Assembly: GCA_946885435.1 (NCBI GenBank) | Contig: CAMPGL010000031.1 | Coordinates: 1-15,392, forward strand | Direction of reading: 5' to 3' | From: an uncultured Brevundimonas sp. | GTDB taxonomy: Bacteria > Pseudomonadota > Alphaproteobacteria > Caulobacterales > Caulobacteraceae | DNA length: 15,392 nucleotides | Shown here: positions 1 to 7,791 of the stretch, piece by piece | Layout: each line of letters begins with the position of its first letter | Numbering within the stretch: the first letter of the stretch is position 1 | Made by a program: the position numbers and the translations under genes | The notes under the pieces: model-generated | Told to the model about the DNA's origin: nothing | Seen by the model: only the letters and a program-made list of their open reading frames with translations | Databases searched by the model: none

Positions 1-652
<652 letters not shown>

Positions 653-668
653 CTATGACCGACGCGGG

Positions 669-695
669 CGCGCGGCGCAAGGCCCGCGCCGCGCG
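669..695. promoter_or_regulatory. Strong inverted repeat (hairpin) between nusG and guaB
   Basis: Perfect 10-bp arms at 669-678 and 686-695 enclose a 7-base loop. In the direction of nusG-guaB transcription no T-run follows, so it is a poor intrinsic terminator for that strand. It could act as a Rho-linked attenuator, an RNA-stability element, or part of the guaB promoter region. Its role is not determined by sequence. Confidence 0.5.
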
Positions 696-738
696 TTGTG
701 TCGAAAGTCGCGATAGCGTGGCGCGAACGCCCGCCGGA

Positions 739-1314
739 TCAGCCGGCGGTCTTCTCGACCTGATCGTATTCCAGTTCGACCGGCGTGGCGCGACCGAAGA
801 TGGAGACCGAGACGTGCAGTCGGGCGCGGTCCTCGTCGACGCTCTCGACGACGCCGTCGAAGCTGGCGAACGGGCCGTCGGTGACCTTGACGGTCTCGCC
901 GATGTCGAAGCGGATCGTCGGCTTCGGACGCTCGGCGCCTTCCTCGACGGCGCCCACGATGCGCTGGATCTCCTTTTCGGAGACCGGCATCGGCTTGGAG
1001 CCGGAGCCCAGAAAGCCGGTCACCTTCGGCGTGTTCTTGATGAGGTGGAAGACCTCGTCCGAGAGGTTCATCTTCACCAGGACGTAGCCCGGGAAGAATT
1101 TGCGCTCGGTGTTAATCTTGCGACCGCGGCGGATCTCCACGACGTCCTCGGTCGGGACCAGGATGTCGCTGATGCTGTCAGCCAGGCCCTGGTTGCGGGC
1201 CTGTTCGCGGATGGTCTCGGCCACCTTCTTCTCGAAGTTCGAGTAGGCGTGGACGATGTACCACTTGTGGTTGGGGTTGGAGGCCGGCTTGGCCTCGACG
1301 CTGGCGTCGGTCAT
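739..1314 (-). CDS. nusG: Transcription termination/antitermination factor NusG
   Basis: NusG binds RNA polymerase, suppresses pausing, and links it to Rho or to ribosomal protein S10. The 191-residue protein has the NGN domain at about 16-120, starting with KWYIVHAYSNFEKKV and including RKFFPGYVLVKM at 71-82 and NTPKVTGFLG at 94-103. A C-terminal KOW domain follows at about 137-190 (GETVKVTDGPFASFDGVVE). Length and both domains are normal for the family. The ATG start has a purine-rich GAGGGAG upstream and lies 13 bases after secE, so the two are probably one transcript. Downstream is guaB, not the usual rplK. Confidence 0.98.
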   Translation of the reverse strand: MTDASVEAKPASNPNHKWYIVHAYSNFEKKVAETIREQARNQGLADSISDILVPTEDVVEIRRGRKINTERKFFPGYVLVKMNLSDEVFHLIKNTPKVTGFLGSGSKPMPVSEKEIQRIVGAVEEGAERPKPTIRFDIGETVKVTDGPFASFDGVVESVDEDRARLHVSVSIFGRATPVELEYDQVEKTAG

Positions 1315-1327
1315 GGCGGGCTCCCTC

Positions 1328-1624
1328 TTAGCGGCCGATCTGGATGAGCTGGTTGGCGCCGAGCGCCATGATCAGGTCGACCAGCCAGAAAAAGACGGTG
1401 GCGAGCGCGACCATGATGAAGACCATCACCGAAGTGATCCAGGTCTCCTTGCGGCTCGGCCAGGTGATCTTGCGGCCCTCGGCGCGGACCTGATTGATGA
1501 ACTGAACCGGGTTCGTGCGCTTCTTCGGGGCCTCGGCCTCGACGGCCGTTCCCTGCACTACGGCCGCGCCGCCCTGTCCCATCGATTGTCCCCCGCGTCT
1601 GCCGGAGGATTTAGGCCTGGCCAT
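1328..1624 (-). CDS. secE: Preprotein translocase subunit SecE
   Basis: SecE is the small essential subunit that stabilises SecY in the inner-membrane protein channel. The 98-residue protein has a basic, Gly-rich N-terminal extension (1-35), the conserved amphipathic segment at about 38-60 (FINQVRAEGRKITWPSRKET), and one transmembrane helix at about 62-86. This is the single-spanning form, shorter than three-helix enterobacterial SecE. The ATG at 1624 was chosen as the furthest in-frame start; Met15 is an alternative because the upstream ribosome site is weak. The gene begins 22 bases after the 3' end of tRNA-Trp and is followed by nusG, a classic grouping. Confidence 0.96.
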   Translation of the reverse strand: MARPKSSGRRGGQSMGQGGAAVVQGTAVEAEAPKKRTNPVQFINQVRAEGRKITWPSRKETWITSVMVFIMVALATVFFWLVDLIMALGANQLIQIGR

Positions 1625-1646
1625 CAGATACCCGTCTTCGTGAAAG

Positions 1647-1722
1647 TGGCAGGAGTGGAGGGACTCGAACCCCCGGCCCTCGGTTTTGGAGACCGATGCT
1701 CTACCAACTGAGCTACACTCCT
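1647..1722 (-). tRNA. tRNA-Trp (anticodon CCA)
   Basis: A full 76-base cloverleaf can be drawn. The 7-bp acceptor stem pairs AGGAGTG with CACTCCT. The D arm is GCTC...GAGC. The anticodon stem-loop is TCGGT-CTCCAAA-ACCGA with anticodon CCA. There is a 5-base variable loop and a T arm with TTCGAGT, then discriminator G. The CCA end is encoded. It lies directly upstream of secE-nusG on the same strand with no terminator between, so it is probably co-transcribed with them. Confidence 0.97.
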
Positions 1723-1738
1723 AGACCGTGGAGCCTCC

Positions 1739-1766
1739 CATGTAGGAAGCCCAACGTCCCGGACAA
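1739..1766 (-). promoter_or_regulatory. Candidate sigma-70-type promoter for tRNA-Trp-secE-nusG
   Basis: On the minus strand TTGTCC (1761-1766) is followed after 16 bases by TACATG (1739-1744). The extended -10 CCTACATG matches the Caulobacter housekeeping consensus GCTANAWC at 6 of 8 positions, and the -35 matches TTGACG at 4 of 6. Transcription would start about 9 bases before the tRNA. The -35 overlaps the T-rich tail of the upstream hairpin. Confidence 0.4.
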
Positions 1767-1799
1767 AGAACAGCGCGCCGAAGGTAGCCCTCGGCGCGC
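1763..1799 (-). terminator. Probable intrinsic terminator after the DJ-1/PfpI gene
   Basis: A perfect 9-bp inverted repeat (1773-1781 with 1791-1799) can extend inward by two pairs across one mismatch. On the minus strand it is followed by the T-rich run TGTTCTTTGT (1763-1772). It lies 61 bases after the stop of the minus-strand DJ-1/PfpI gene and before tRNA-Trp, as expected for a boundary between two transcripts. Confidence 0.6.
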
Positions 1800-1859
1800 G
1801 CGGCCTTACGCCGGAGCCGGGCGATGTAGCAGGCGCCGCCTGACCCGGCAAGCGTTCCG

Positions 1860-2471
1860 CTAGGCCTTCCAGATGGATCCCAGCTCCGTGCCCAGGGCCT
1901 CGAACTCGCCGCGGGTCATGTTCCAGTAGCCGACGACCTCGGCGCGCTTCTTCGGATGCAGCAAGGCCGCGCAGGCGACCGCGAAGCTGGAGGGGGCCGA
2001 GCCCGGCGCGGTGGCGACGACCCCGTCCGAGACCGCATGGGCGACGTCGCGATAGTGGCCCTCACCCGTATAGGTCGGGGCGTTCTCCGACAGGAAAGGG
2101 CCGGAGTTGGACGTATGCGGGCGCTCGTCGAGCACGCCGGCGCGGGCCAGGGCCAGGGTGCCGGCGCAGATGGCGGCGATCGGGCCGCGTGCCTCGGCGC
2201 GGGCCTTGAGGCGGTTGTTCAGGGCCGCATCGTCGAAGCGCATCCATGCGTCCGACCCGATGAGGATGACCAACGACGCCTCCTTCAGGTCGGCGGTGTC
2301 ATAGCCGGTGTCGACGTCGACCAGCACGCCGCCCATGGTGTGAATGGACTTGCCGTCCGGGCTCGCCGTCCTGATGGCCGCGCCGAAATACTCCTTCAGC
2401 ACCGGCAGGACGGGGCCCATTTCCCAGTCGGCGGCGCCGGGCTGAAGCAGGACAACGACGGTCTCGGTCAT
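1860..2471 (-). CDS. DJ-1/PfpI (class I glutamine amidotransferase-like) family protein
   Basis: The 203-residue protein has the DJ-1/PfpI fold signature. These include an early acidic motif (PGAADWE at 11-17, with Glu17 the likely partner of the nucleophile), the nucleophile elbow PIAAICAGTLALARAGVLD with Cys102, and HTSNSGPF from 119. The pattern resembles YoaZ-like members, in which the Cys is followed by a small residue and HTSN comes about 16 residues later, rather than the PfpI proteases, which have His directly after Cys. The substrate is unknown; chaperone, glyoxalase-like or amidase roles occur in the superfamily. The ATG overlaps the upstream membrane-protein stop in an ATGA, indicating translational coupling. 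An in-frame extension upstream only reads through that gene in another frame and was not used. Confidence 0.85.
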   Translation of the reverse strand: MTETVVVLLQPGAADWEMGPVLPVLKEYFGAAIRTASPDGKSIHTMGGVLVDVDTGYDTADLKEASLVILIGSDAWMRFDDAALNNRLKARAEARGPIAAICAGTLALARAGVLDERPHTSNSGPFLSENAPTYTGEGHYRDVAHAVSDGVVATAPGSAPSSFAVACAALLHPKKRAEVVGYWNMTRGEFEALGTELGSIWKA

Positions 2472-3241
2472 GGGGCGTATCCTTGGGGCGCGGCGGCGCG
2501 GAACAGGGCCGTGGCATAGCCCACCAGCAGCGGCGCCTGAACCCCGCCCAGCACCGCCGCCCAGACCCAGTCGGTCCAGGTCGCGTCCGGCGCGCCGAGC
2601 AGGCCCCAGGCGATGAGGGCGACCAGCGGCGCAAGCATGAGAATCAGCCCTGCCATGGGCTTCAGGCCGGAGCCGCGCGTCCATTTCACCGCCGCCAGCG
2701 ACACGACATGGCCTGAGGCGAGGGTCGCCGGACCCGCCGGCAACAGGCGCGCAAACAGGCTGAGCACGATCATCACCGTGGCGATCTCGAGCGCCAGAAG
2801 CACCCAGATCCGCCACCCGGCCTGCTCGAGGGAGGTCCCCGGGACGACCGTGAAGTCGCCGCCCGGACCAAAGCCGGTCGCGCCTGCCACCGCCATGAGG
2901 ACGAGTCCCAGCACCAGCAGCACCAGCGCCAGGAACAGTCCGCTCAACGCCATGGATCCCGCCAGCCGCGCCTCGTCCAAGCCGACCCAAACACCGAGCG
3001 GTCGAGCGGGCCGGCCCAGCGCGGCGCGGGTCAGGGCGGCCAGGCCCACCACGATGGCAGCCAGCTGCGCCGCCACGACAAGCAGCGCCAGGGCCAGGCC
3101 CACCGTGCGTCCTCCGGCCAGGGCGGGCGCCGCGAGCGCCGCGGCGATCAGCAGCCCGCCCAGCGGCGCGCCCGTCATCGAAGCCACGGCGTTCCGGACG
3201 CTGTCGGGCGCAACACGGCGAAGGCTGAGGGGCGTCGGCAT
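2468..3241 (-). CDS. Hypothetical membrane protein, about six transmembrane helices
   Basis: The function is not recognised. The 257-residue protein is strongly hydrophobic, with helices at about 26-43, 47-70, 94-120, 143-165, 193-215 and 223-247. Helices 3 and 4 are separated by a Gly-rich, probably exposed loop (120-142), and the N-terminus carries basic residues ([11 protein letters not shown]). No enzymatic or transporter signature is visible; its layout resembles uncharacterised multi-pass proteins. Its stop overlaps the start of the DJ-1/PfpI gene by four bases, so the two products are made together and may share a role. It is divergent from trmFO, with 68 bases between the starts. The ATG at 3241 is the first start of the open frame and precedes the first hydrophobic stretch at a normal distance. 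Confidence 0.75.
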   Translation of the reverse strand: MPTPLSLRRVAPDSVRNAVASMTGAPLGGLLIAAALAAPALAGGRTVGLALALLVVAAQLAAIVVGLAALTRAALGRPARPLGVWVGLDEARLAGSMALSGLFLALVLLVLGLVLMAVAGATGFGPGGDFTVVPGTSLEQAGWRIWVLLALEIATVMIVLSLFARLLPAGPATLASGHVVSLAAVKWTRGSGLKPMAGLILMLAPLVALIAWGLLGAPDATWTDWVWAAVLGGVQAPLLVGYATALFRAAAPQGYAP

Positions 3242-3274
3242 GGCTGGATCCGTTTGGCGGCGGTGATCAGGGAC

Positions 3275-3302
3275 TCGACCCGGCGTCGGAACCTCCTAAA
3301 CA
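3275..3302 (+). promoter_or_regulatory. Candidate promoter for a leaderless trmFO transcript
   Basis: TCGACC (3275-3280) and TAAACA (3297-3302) are separated by 16 bases. The -10 ends seven bases before the ATG, which would place the transcription start at or next to the start codon. No Shine-Dalgarno sequence precedes the ATG, which fits a leaderless mRNA. The individual matches are modest. A GANTC site (3272-3276) overlaps the -35. Confidence 0.3.
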
Positions 3303-3309
3303 GGCGCGC

Positions 3310-4686
3310 ATGACTGTGAAACCCGTTCATGTGATCGGCGGCGGCCTCGCCGGCTCCGAAGCCGCCTGGCAGATCGCCCAGGCCGGCGTGCCTGTCGTTC
3401 TGCACGAGATGCGTCGCGCGGGCGTCAAGACCGACGCCCACCATACCGACGGCCTAGCCGAGCTGGTCTGCTCCAATTCCTTCCGCTCCGACGACTGGGA
3501 GTACAACGCCGTCGGTCTGCTGCATGCCGAGATGCGGCTGCTCGGCAGCCTGATCATGGCCTCGGGCGACGCCAACCAGGTGCCCGCCGGCGGGGCGCTG
3601 GCGGTGGACCGGGACGGCTTCTCCAACGCCGTGACCGAACGCCTGCTGGCCCATCCGTTAGTGAGCGTAGTCGGCGAGGAGATCGCCGGCCTGCCGCCCG
3701 AGGACTGGGACAACGTCATCGTCGCCACGGGCCCCCTCACCTCGCCTGCCCTGGCCGACGCCATCCTGAAGCTGACCGGCGAGGAGAGCCTCAGCTTCTT
3801 CGACGCCATCGCGCCGATCGTGCATGCGGACTCGATCGACTTCGACATCGCCTGGCGACAGTCGCGCTACGACAAGGAAGGCCCCGGCGGAGACGCGGCC
3901 GCCTACGTCAACTGCCCGATGACGAAGGACCAGTACGAGGCCTTCATCGACGCCCTGCTGGCGGGCCCCAAGGCCGAGTTCAAGGAGTGGGAGAACGTCC
4001 CCTATTTCGACGGATGCCTGCCCATCGAGGTGATGGCCGAGCGCGGCCGCGAGACCCTGCGTCACGGTCCGATGAAGCCGGTTGGCCTCACCAATCCGCG
4101 GGACCCTACGGTCAAGCCCTGGGCCATCGTCCAGCTGCGCCAAGACAACGCGCTGGGCACCCTGTTCAACATGGTGGGCTTCCAGACCAAGCTGAAGCAT
4201 GGGGCCCAGGCCGAGGTCTTCCGCATGATCCCGGGCCTGCAGGACGCGCAGTTCGCGCGGCTGGGCGGACTGCACCGAAACACCTTCCTGAACAGCCCGA
4301 AGCTGCTCGACCGCCAGCTACGCATGAAGGCCATGCCGCGCCTGCGCTTCGCCGGTCAGGTCACCGGCGTGGAAGGCTATGTCGAAAGCGCCGCCATGGG
4401 CCTGCTGACCGGCCGCCTCGCCGCCGCCCAGGCGCTAGGCAAACCGCTTGAGGCCCCGCCGGCCGAAACCGCCATCGGCGCGCTGGTCGAACACATCACC
4501 GGCGGGCATCTGGACGGAGCCAAGTTCCAGCCGATGAACATCAATTACGGCTTGCTGCCTCCGCTGGAGGCGCCGCGTCAGGACGCCGAGGGCCGAAAGA
4601 TCCACCCCAAGGACCGGGGCCGCGCCAAGAAGCGGCTGCAGAGCGTCCGCGCCATCGAGGCGATGAAGGCTTGGGCGGCGGCCTAG
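3310..4686 (+). CDS. trmFO: Methylenetetrahydrofolate-tRNA (uracil-5-)-methyltransferase TrmFO
   Basis: TrmFO uses FAD and methylenetetrahydrofolate to form 5-methyluridine at tRNA position 54, in place of the SAM-dependent TrmA. The 458-residue protein opens with the FAD-binding motif [16 protein letters not shown] (8-23). Family blocks follow: [18 protein letters not shown] (45-62), [14 protein letters not shown] (91-104), [16 protein letters not shown] (231-246), [22 protein letters not shown], and [18 protein letters not shown] near the C-terminus. Cys54 and Cys236 correspond to the functional cysteines known in Bacillus TrmFO (Cys53 and Cys226). Length is normal. The ATG at 3310 begins just before the FAD motif. 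The stop shares the palindrome CTAG with the convergent DUF2336 gene. Confidence 0.97.
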   Translation: MTVKPVHVIGGGLAGSEAAWQIAQAGVPVVLHEMRRAGVKTDAHHTDGLAELVCSNSFRSDDWEYNAVGLLHAEMRLLGSLIMASGDANQVPAGGALAVDRDGFSNAVTERLLAHPLVSVVGEEIAGLPPEDWDNVIVATGPLTSPALADAILKLTGEESLSFFDAIAPIVHADSIDFDIAWRQSRYDKEGPGGDAAAYVNCPMTKDQYEAFIDALLAGPKAEFKEWENVPYFDGCLPIEVMAERGRETLRHGPMKPVGLTNPRDPTVKPWAIVQLRQDNALGTLFNMVGFQTKLKHGAQAEVFRMIPGLQDAQFARLGGLHRNTFLNSPKLLDRQLRMKAMPRLRFAGQVTGVEGYVESAAMGLLTGRLAAAQALGKPLEAPPAETAIGALVEHITGGHLDGAKFQPMNINYGLLPPLEAPRQDAEGRKIHPKDRGRAKKRLQSVRAIEAMKAWAAA

Positions 4687-5822
4687 GCCGCGTTGGCGGC
4701 GACGAGGATGTCGCCGTCGGCCGGGCGATCGAGCTTTTCGAGCAGGTAGGTCATGTCCTCGCGACTGGCGAAGGGCCGCTGCGTCAGGAAGCGCTCGAGC
4801 ATGCGCTGCTGGAAGACGTCGCGATCGATCCGCGCATCCTCGGCCACCAGGTCGCGCCAGGTGTCCACCCCCGCCCGGAAGGCGGCGAACAGGCGCGGCG
4901 GCAGGCCGGCGCGGTCGTAGATGGCCTTGAGCCCAAGCGGCCCAGCGTCGTGGATCATCAGCCAGGCGCGGTCGTGCGGCACGCCCGACAGCTCTGCCAC
5001 GCCGTGCTCGAAGAACTCCATGGCTCCCCGGCAAAGGGCGCGCAGCAGCAGGGACGGCGTCAGCACCTTGCGGGCGTTCAGCTGAGCCGTGAAGTCGGTC
5101 AGATCCTGCGCCGCCACGGCCTGGTCCACGAGATCGACCGTCGCCCGCTCGCGCGCGCCTACGGCCAGACGGATCGCGGTGTCTGCCGACAGCGCATGGC
5201 GCGTCACCAGATGCTCGCGGACGGCCTCCGACGCGAGGGCGACCAGGCGCTCGGTGATCTGCACGGGCAGGACGCGCCGGTAAGCCAGGGCGGTCACCAC
5301 ATCCGGCGTTGGGAAGCGGTCGATGGCGAGCTCCATGGCGCGCTCGGACACGTCGGCGTTGTCATTGGCCGCCAGGGCGCGCACGGCCGGCTCCACGGCC
5401 TCGGCCGCCAGCACCTCGCCCACGTCCCGGGACACGAAGGGCCGCCCGGCCACCGCCACCTGCCGGGCGGCGTCGCCGGCGCGGATGACCTCGATCAGGT
5501 CCTCGTCGCTGAACACGGGCGAGAAGCCCAGGATCGGCAGGGCGATGGTTTCGGCGTCGCGCGCCAGCTTGAGCGCCACGTCGCGCGGCAGCAGGTCGGA
5601 CGATTTCAACGTCACGGCCAGGGCCCGACGGACCAGCTCTGCCGCGTCGTCGGCCAGGACCCGCATGATCTTCTGGGCGGCGGCCCGCTCAAGGTCGTCG
5701 AGCTCGGCCTTGTCGATGGCCCGGCACAGCTTGTGCGCCGCGGCGGCGCGGTCGTCCTCGTCCTCGGCCTTCACCAGTCGGCGGATGTCGGCGTCGGTCA
5801 GGCGGCTGCGGGAGGACGTCAT
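4683..5822 (-). CDS. DUF2336 family protein
   Basis: This 379-residue, soluble, almost wholly alpha-helical protein resembles the DUF2336 family, which is typical of alphaproteobacteria and has no established biochemical role. It has no signal peptide or membrane segment. Repeated helix pairs (for example [17 protein letters not shown] and [19 protein letters not shown]) suggest a HEAT-like scaffold that binds other proteins. The C-terminal third has aromatic-rich stretches such as [15 protein letters not shown] and [12 protein letters not shown]. It is divergent from the hybrid histidine kinase, with 118 bases between starts, so shared regulation or a link to that pathway is possible but unproven. 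TTGACG on the minus strand at 5861-5866 could be its -35, but no convincing -10 follows. Its stop overlaps that of trmFO by four bases. Confidence 0.8.
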   Translation of the reverse strand: MTSSRSRLTDADIRRLVKAEDEDDRAAAAHKLCRAIDKAELDDLERAAAQKIMRVLADDAAELVRRALAVTLKSSDLLPRDVALKLARDAETIALPILGFSPVFSDEDLIEVIRAGDAARQVAVAGRPFVSRDVGEVLAAEAVEPAVRALAANDNADVSERAMELAIDRFPTPDVVTALAYRRVLPVQITERLVALASEAVREHLVTRHALSADTAIRLAVGARERATVDLVDQAVAAQDLTDFTAQLNARKVLTPSLLLRALCRGAMEFFEHGVAELSGVPHDRAWLMIHDAGPLGLKAIYDRAGLPPRLFAAFRAGVDTWRDLVAEDARIDRDVFQQRMLERFLTQRPFASREDMTYLLEKLDRPADGDILVAANAA

Positions 5823-5940
5823 GGCTCGCTCAGAATGAAAGACCGAAGCCGATCATGGATCGTCAACCCTAACGATCCTTTACCTTTCCGCACGTCCACA
5901 GGGTAACCGCGCGGAAACCTCGCGGGCCGACAATGCGCGC

Positions 5941-7752
5941 ATGACCCAGGCTCCTTCCGCAGTCCGAAACGAAGTTCCGGAGCGGGATTCCGTCGACTGG
6001 GAGCGCGCAATCGCCCAGATGGGCCTGGACGCCCAGGTCCAGCTCCTGCCCTATGCGCTCGGCTTCTTCGGCATCTGCCTGCCCGTCTTCGTCATCGCCG
6101 CGGGCTATGCCGCCAACTCGGTCTGGCTCGCCGCCTGCCTGGGCCTCTACGGCCTAAACTGGGCGGTGTTCTACGCCATCATCGACTGGCGCAAGCGCAA
6201 CCAGCCCTCGATCGACAATGTGCGGATGCACACGGCCGTCCACATCGCCGCCGGGCTGATGTGGGCGCTGGCCATTCTGCAGACGTCCTATTTTGCAGAA
6301 GGCTCGGGTCTGCTGCGTGAGGTGCTGCTGGTTCTCTGCGCCGGCGGTGCTGTCGGAGTTATCTTCTTCTCGTCGCCCAGCCTGCCCTGCCTGCTGCTGG
6401 TCGGACCGGCGGCGGCGCTCGGTCCGATCGTCGCCCTGCGCAACAATCCGGAGACGGCGCAAACCGGCCTTCTGGTGCTTTGCGGCTCGGCGCTGGCCAT
6501 GGCTCTGGCGCTGATCCTGAACCGCCATCTGCGCAGCCACTTCGCCCTGGCGCTGGAGCGCGAGGGGCTGCTGGTCGAGCGCGAAGGCACGCTGAACGAG
6601 ACCCGCAAGCTCGCCAAGTCCAAGTCGGACATTCTGGCGACCCTGTCCCACGAGATTCGCAACGGCCTGTCGGGCGTGGCCCACGTCCTTGCCGGCGCGC
6701 TCGGGGCCGGCTCGCGCGGCGCCCCGTCGCGCGAACAGCTCAAGGCGGCGCTGGCCGCCGCGCGCGACCTGGTCGAGGTGCTGGACGCCACGCTCGATTC
6801 CGAGGTGGCCGAAGCTGGCCGCCTGACCGTGAAGCCCAAGCCCATCGACGCCGGCGGCCTGATCCAGGACATCGCCCTGCTTCATCGTGGCGCCGCCGCC
6901 TCCAAGGGGTTGGAGATCTTCGCCCAGGTCGATTCCGAGCTGGCCTCCGCGCCGGGCGCGGCCATGGCCGACAGCGCCCGCGCCCGGCAGATCCTCAACA
7001 ACCTCGTCGGCAATGCGGTGAAGTACACCCTGCGGGGGCGTATCGAGTTGCGCGCCTCGCGACCAAGCTCCGACCGCATCCGTTTTGAGGTGGTGGACAC
7101 CGGTCCTGGCCTGTCCGAGGGCGAACTCGCCAAGGCCTTCGAACCCTTTGAACGGGTCGCCCGCACCGGCGCGGGCGTGCCCGGAGCCGGGATCGGCCTG
7201 GCCCTGTCACGCCGCCTGGCGGCTCTGATGGGCGGCGAGCTGGGCGCCGAGAGCGCTCCGGGCGTCGGCTCGCGCTTCTGGCTCGAACTGCCCTGGGACG
7301 AGGCCGCCCAACTGCCCGAGGCCTCACTGGCCCCGCGAGTCCAGCCGACCGACCGGCCGCTGCGGGTTCTGATCGCCGAGGACGACCAGCTCAACGCCGC
7401 CATGCTCCGCGCGGTCATCGAGCAGCTGGGCCACAAGGTGCTCTGCGTCGCCGACGGACAGCGGGCGCTGGACCTCATCAACATGGGCGAACTCGACCTC
7501 GTCATGGTCGACGGCCGCATGCCGGTCATGGACGGCCCCGAGATGGTCCGACGGCTGCGCGCCATGTCCGGACCCGCCGCCCGCACGCCTGTCGTGGCCG
7601 TCATCGGCGGCGACGCCGACGAGGCGCTGGAGATGACCGCCGCCGGCGCCGACTCCGTACTGCGCAAGCCGGTTACGGTCACGAACGTCGCCCGCGCCGT
7701 GGCCGATGCGGCCCTGCGCCGCGACCGGAACGAAACGGTTCAGGCCGCCTGA
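5941..7752 (+). CDS. Hybrid sensor histidine kinase with C-terminal receiver domain
   Basis: This 603-residue inner-membrane signalling protein has about six transmembrane helices (near 36-56, 61-81, 97-116, 125-144, 147-166, 175-194) with short loops, so no large periplasmic sensor domain. A helical linker leads to the dimerisation domain with phosphoacceptor His237 (LATLSHEIRNGLSGV). The ATPase domain has the N box QILNNLVGNAVKYT (350-363), the G1 box DTGPGL (386-391) and the G2 box GAGIGLALS (415-423). The receiver domain (about 474-592) has the acidic cluster EDD at 480-482, phosphoacceptor Asp524 (VMVDGRMPVMDG) and Lys576. The usual Thr/Ser after strand 4 is Ile555 (VVAVIGGD). No Shine-Dalgarno precedes the ATG. 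The partner and signal are unknown; output probably passes to a phosphotransferase or separate regulator. Confidence 0.93.
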   Translation: MTQAPSAVRNEVPERDSVDWERAIAQMGLDAQVQLLPYALGFFGICLPVFVIAAGYAANSVWLAACLGLYGLNWAVFYAIIDWRKRNQPSIDNVRMHTAVHIAAGLMWALAILQTSYFAEGSGLLREVLLVLCAGGAVGVIFFSSPSLPCLLLVGPAAALGPIVALRNNPETAQTGLLVLCGSALAMALALILNRHLRSHFALALEREGLLVEREGTLNETRKLAKSKSDILATLSHEIRNGLSGVAHVLAGALGAGSRGAPSREQLKAALAAARDLVEVLDATLDSEVAEAGRLTVKPKPIDAGGLIQDIALLHRGAAASKGLEIFAQVDSELASAPGAAMADSARARQILNNLVGNAVKYTLRGRIELRASRPSSDRIRFEVVDTGPGLSEGELAKAFEPFERVARTGAGVPGAGIGLALSRRLAALMGGELGAESAPGVGSRFWLELPWDEAAQLPEASLAPRVQPTDRPLRVLIAEDDQLNAAMLRAVIEQLGHKVLCVADGQRALDLINMGELDLVMVDGRMPVMDGPEMVRRLRAMSGPAARTPVVAVIGGDADEALEMTAAGADSVLRKPVTVTNVARAVADAALRRDRNETVQAA

Positions 7753-7778
7753 CCCACTGGCTAGGTCGCCTGCGCGGC

Positions 7779-7786
7779 CCTAGATC
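7779..7786 (+). promoter_or_regulatory. Candidate -10 element for ygfZ (probable leaderless start)
   Basis: CCTAGATC matches the Caulobacter housekeeping -10 consensus GCTANAWC at 7 of 8 positions. It ends five bases before the ATG, so transcription would begin at about the start codon. The only purine-rich sequence (AGGG, 7787-7790) is too close to the ATG to be a ribosome site. No good -35 is visible. Confidence 0.4.
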
Positions 7787-7791
7787 AGGGC

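Noticed and set aside
2472..2990. Upstream extension of the DJ-1/PfpI frame to give a 376-residue fusion
   Set aside because: The extra part is an Arg/Gly-rich out-of-frame reading of the membrane protein gene; the ATG at 2471 gives the normal family N-terminus and an ATGA coupling.
5838..5866. Minus-strand TTGACG as a promoter for the DUF2336 gene
   Set aside because: The -35 is a good match, but nothing resembling GCTANAWC or TATAAT lies at the right distance, so it was not listed as a feature.
4671..5906. Plus-strand open frame (411 residues) opposite the DUF2336 gene
   Set aside because: Low-complexity His/Gln/Gly-rich translation, and it overlaps the end of trmFO. The minus-strand DUF2336 frame has coherent helical protein composition.
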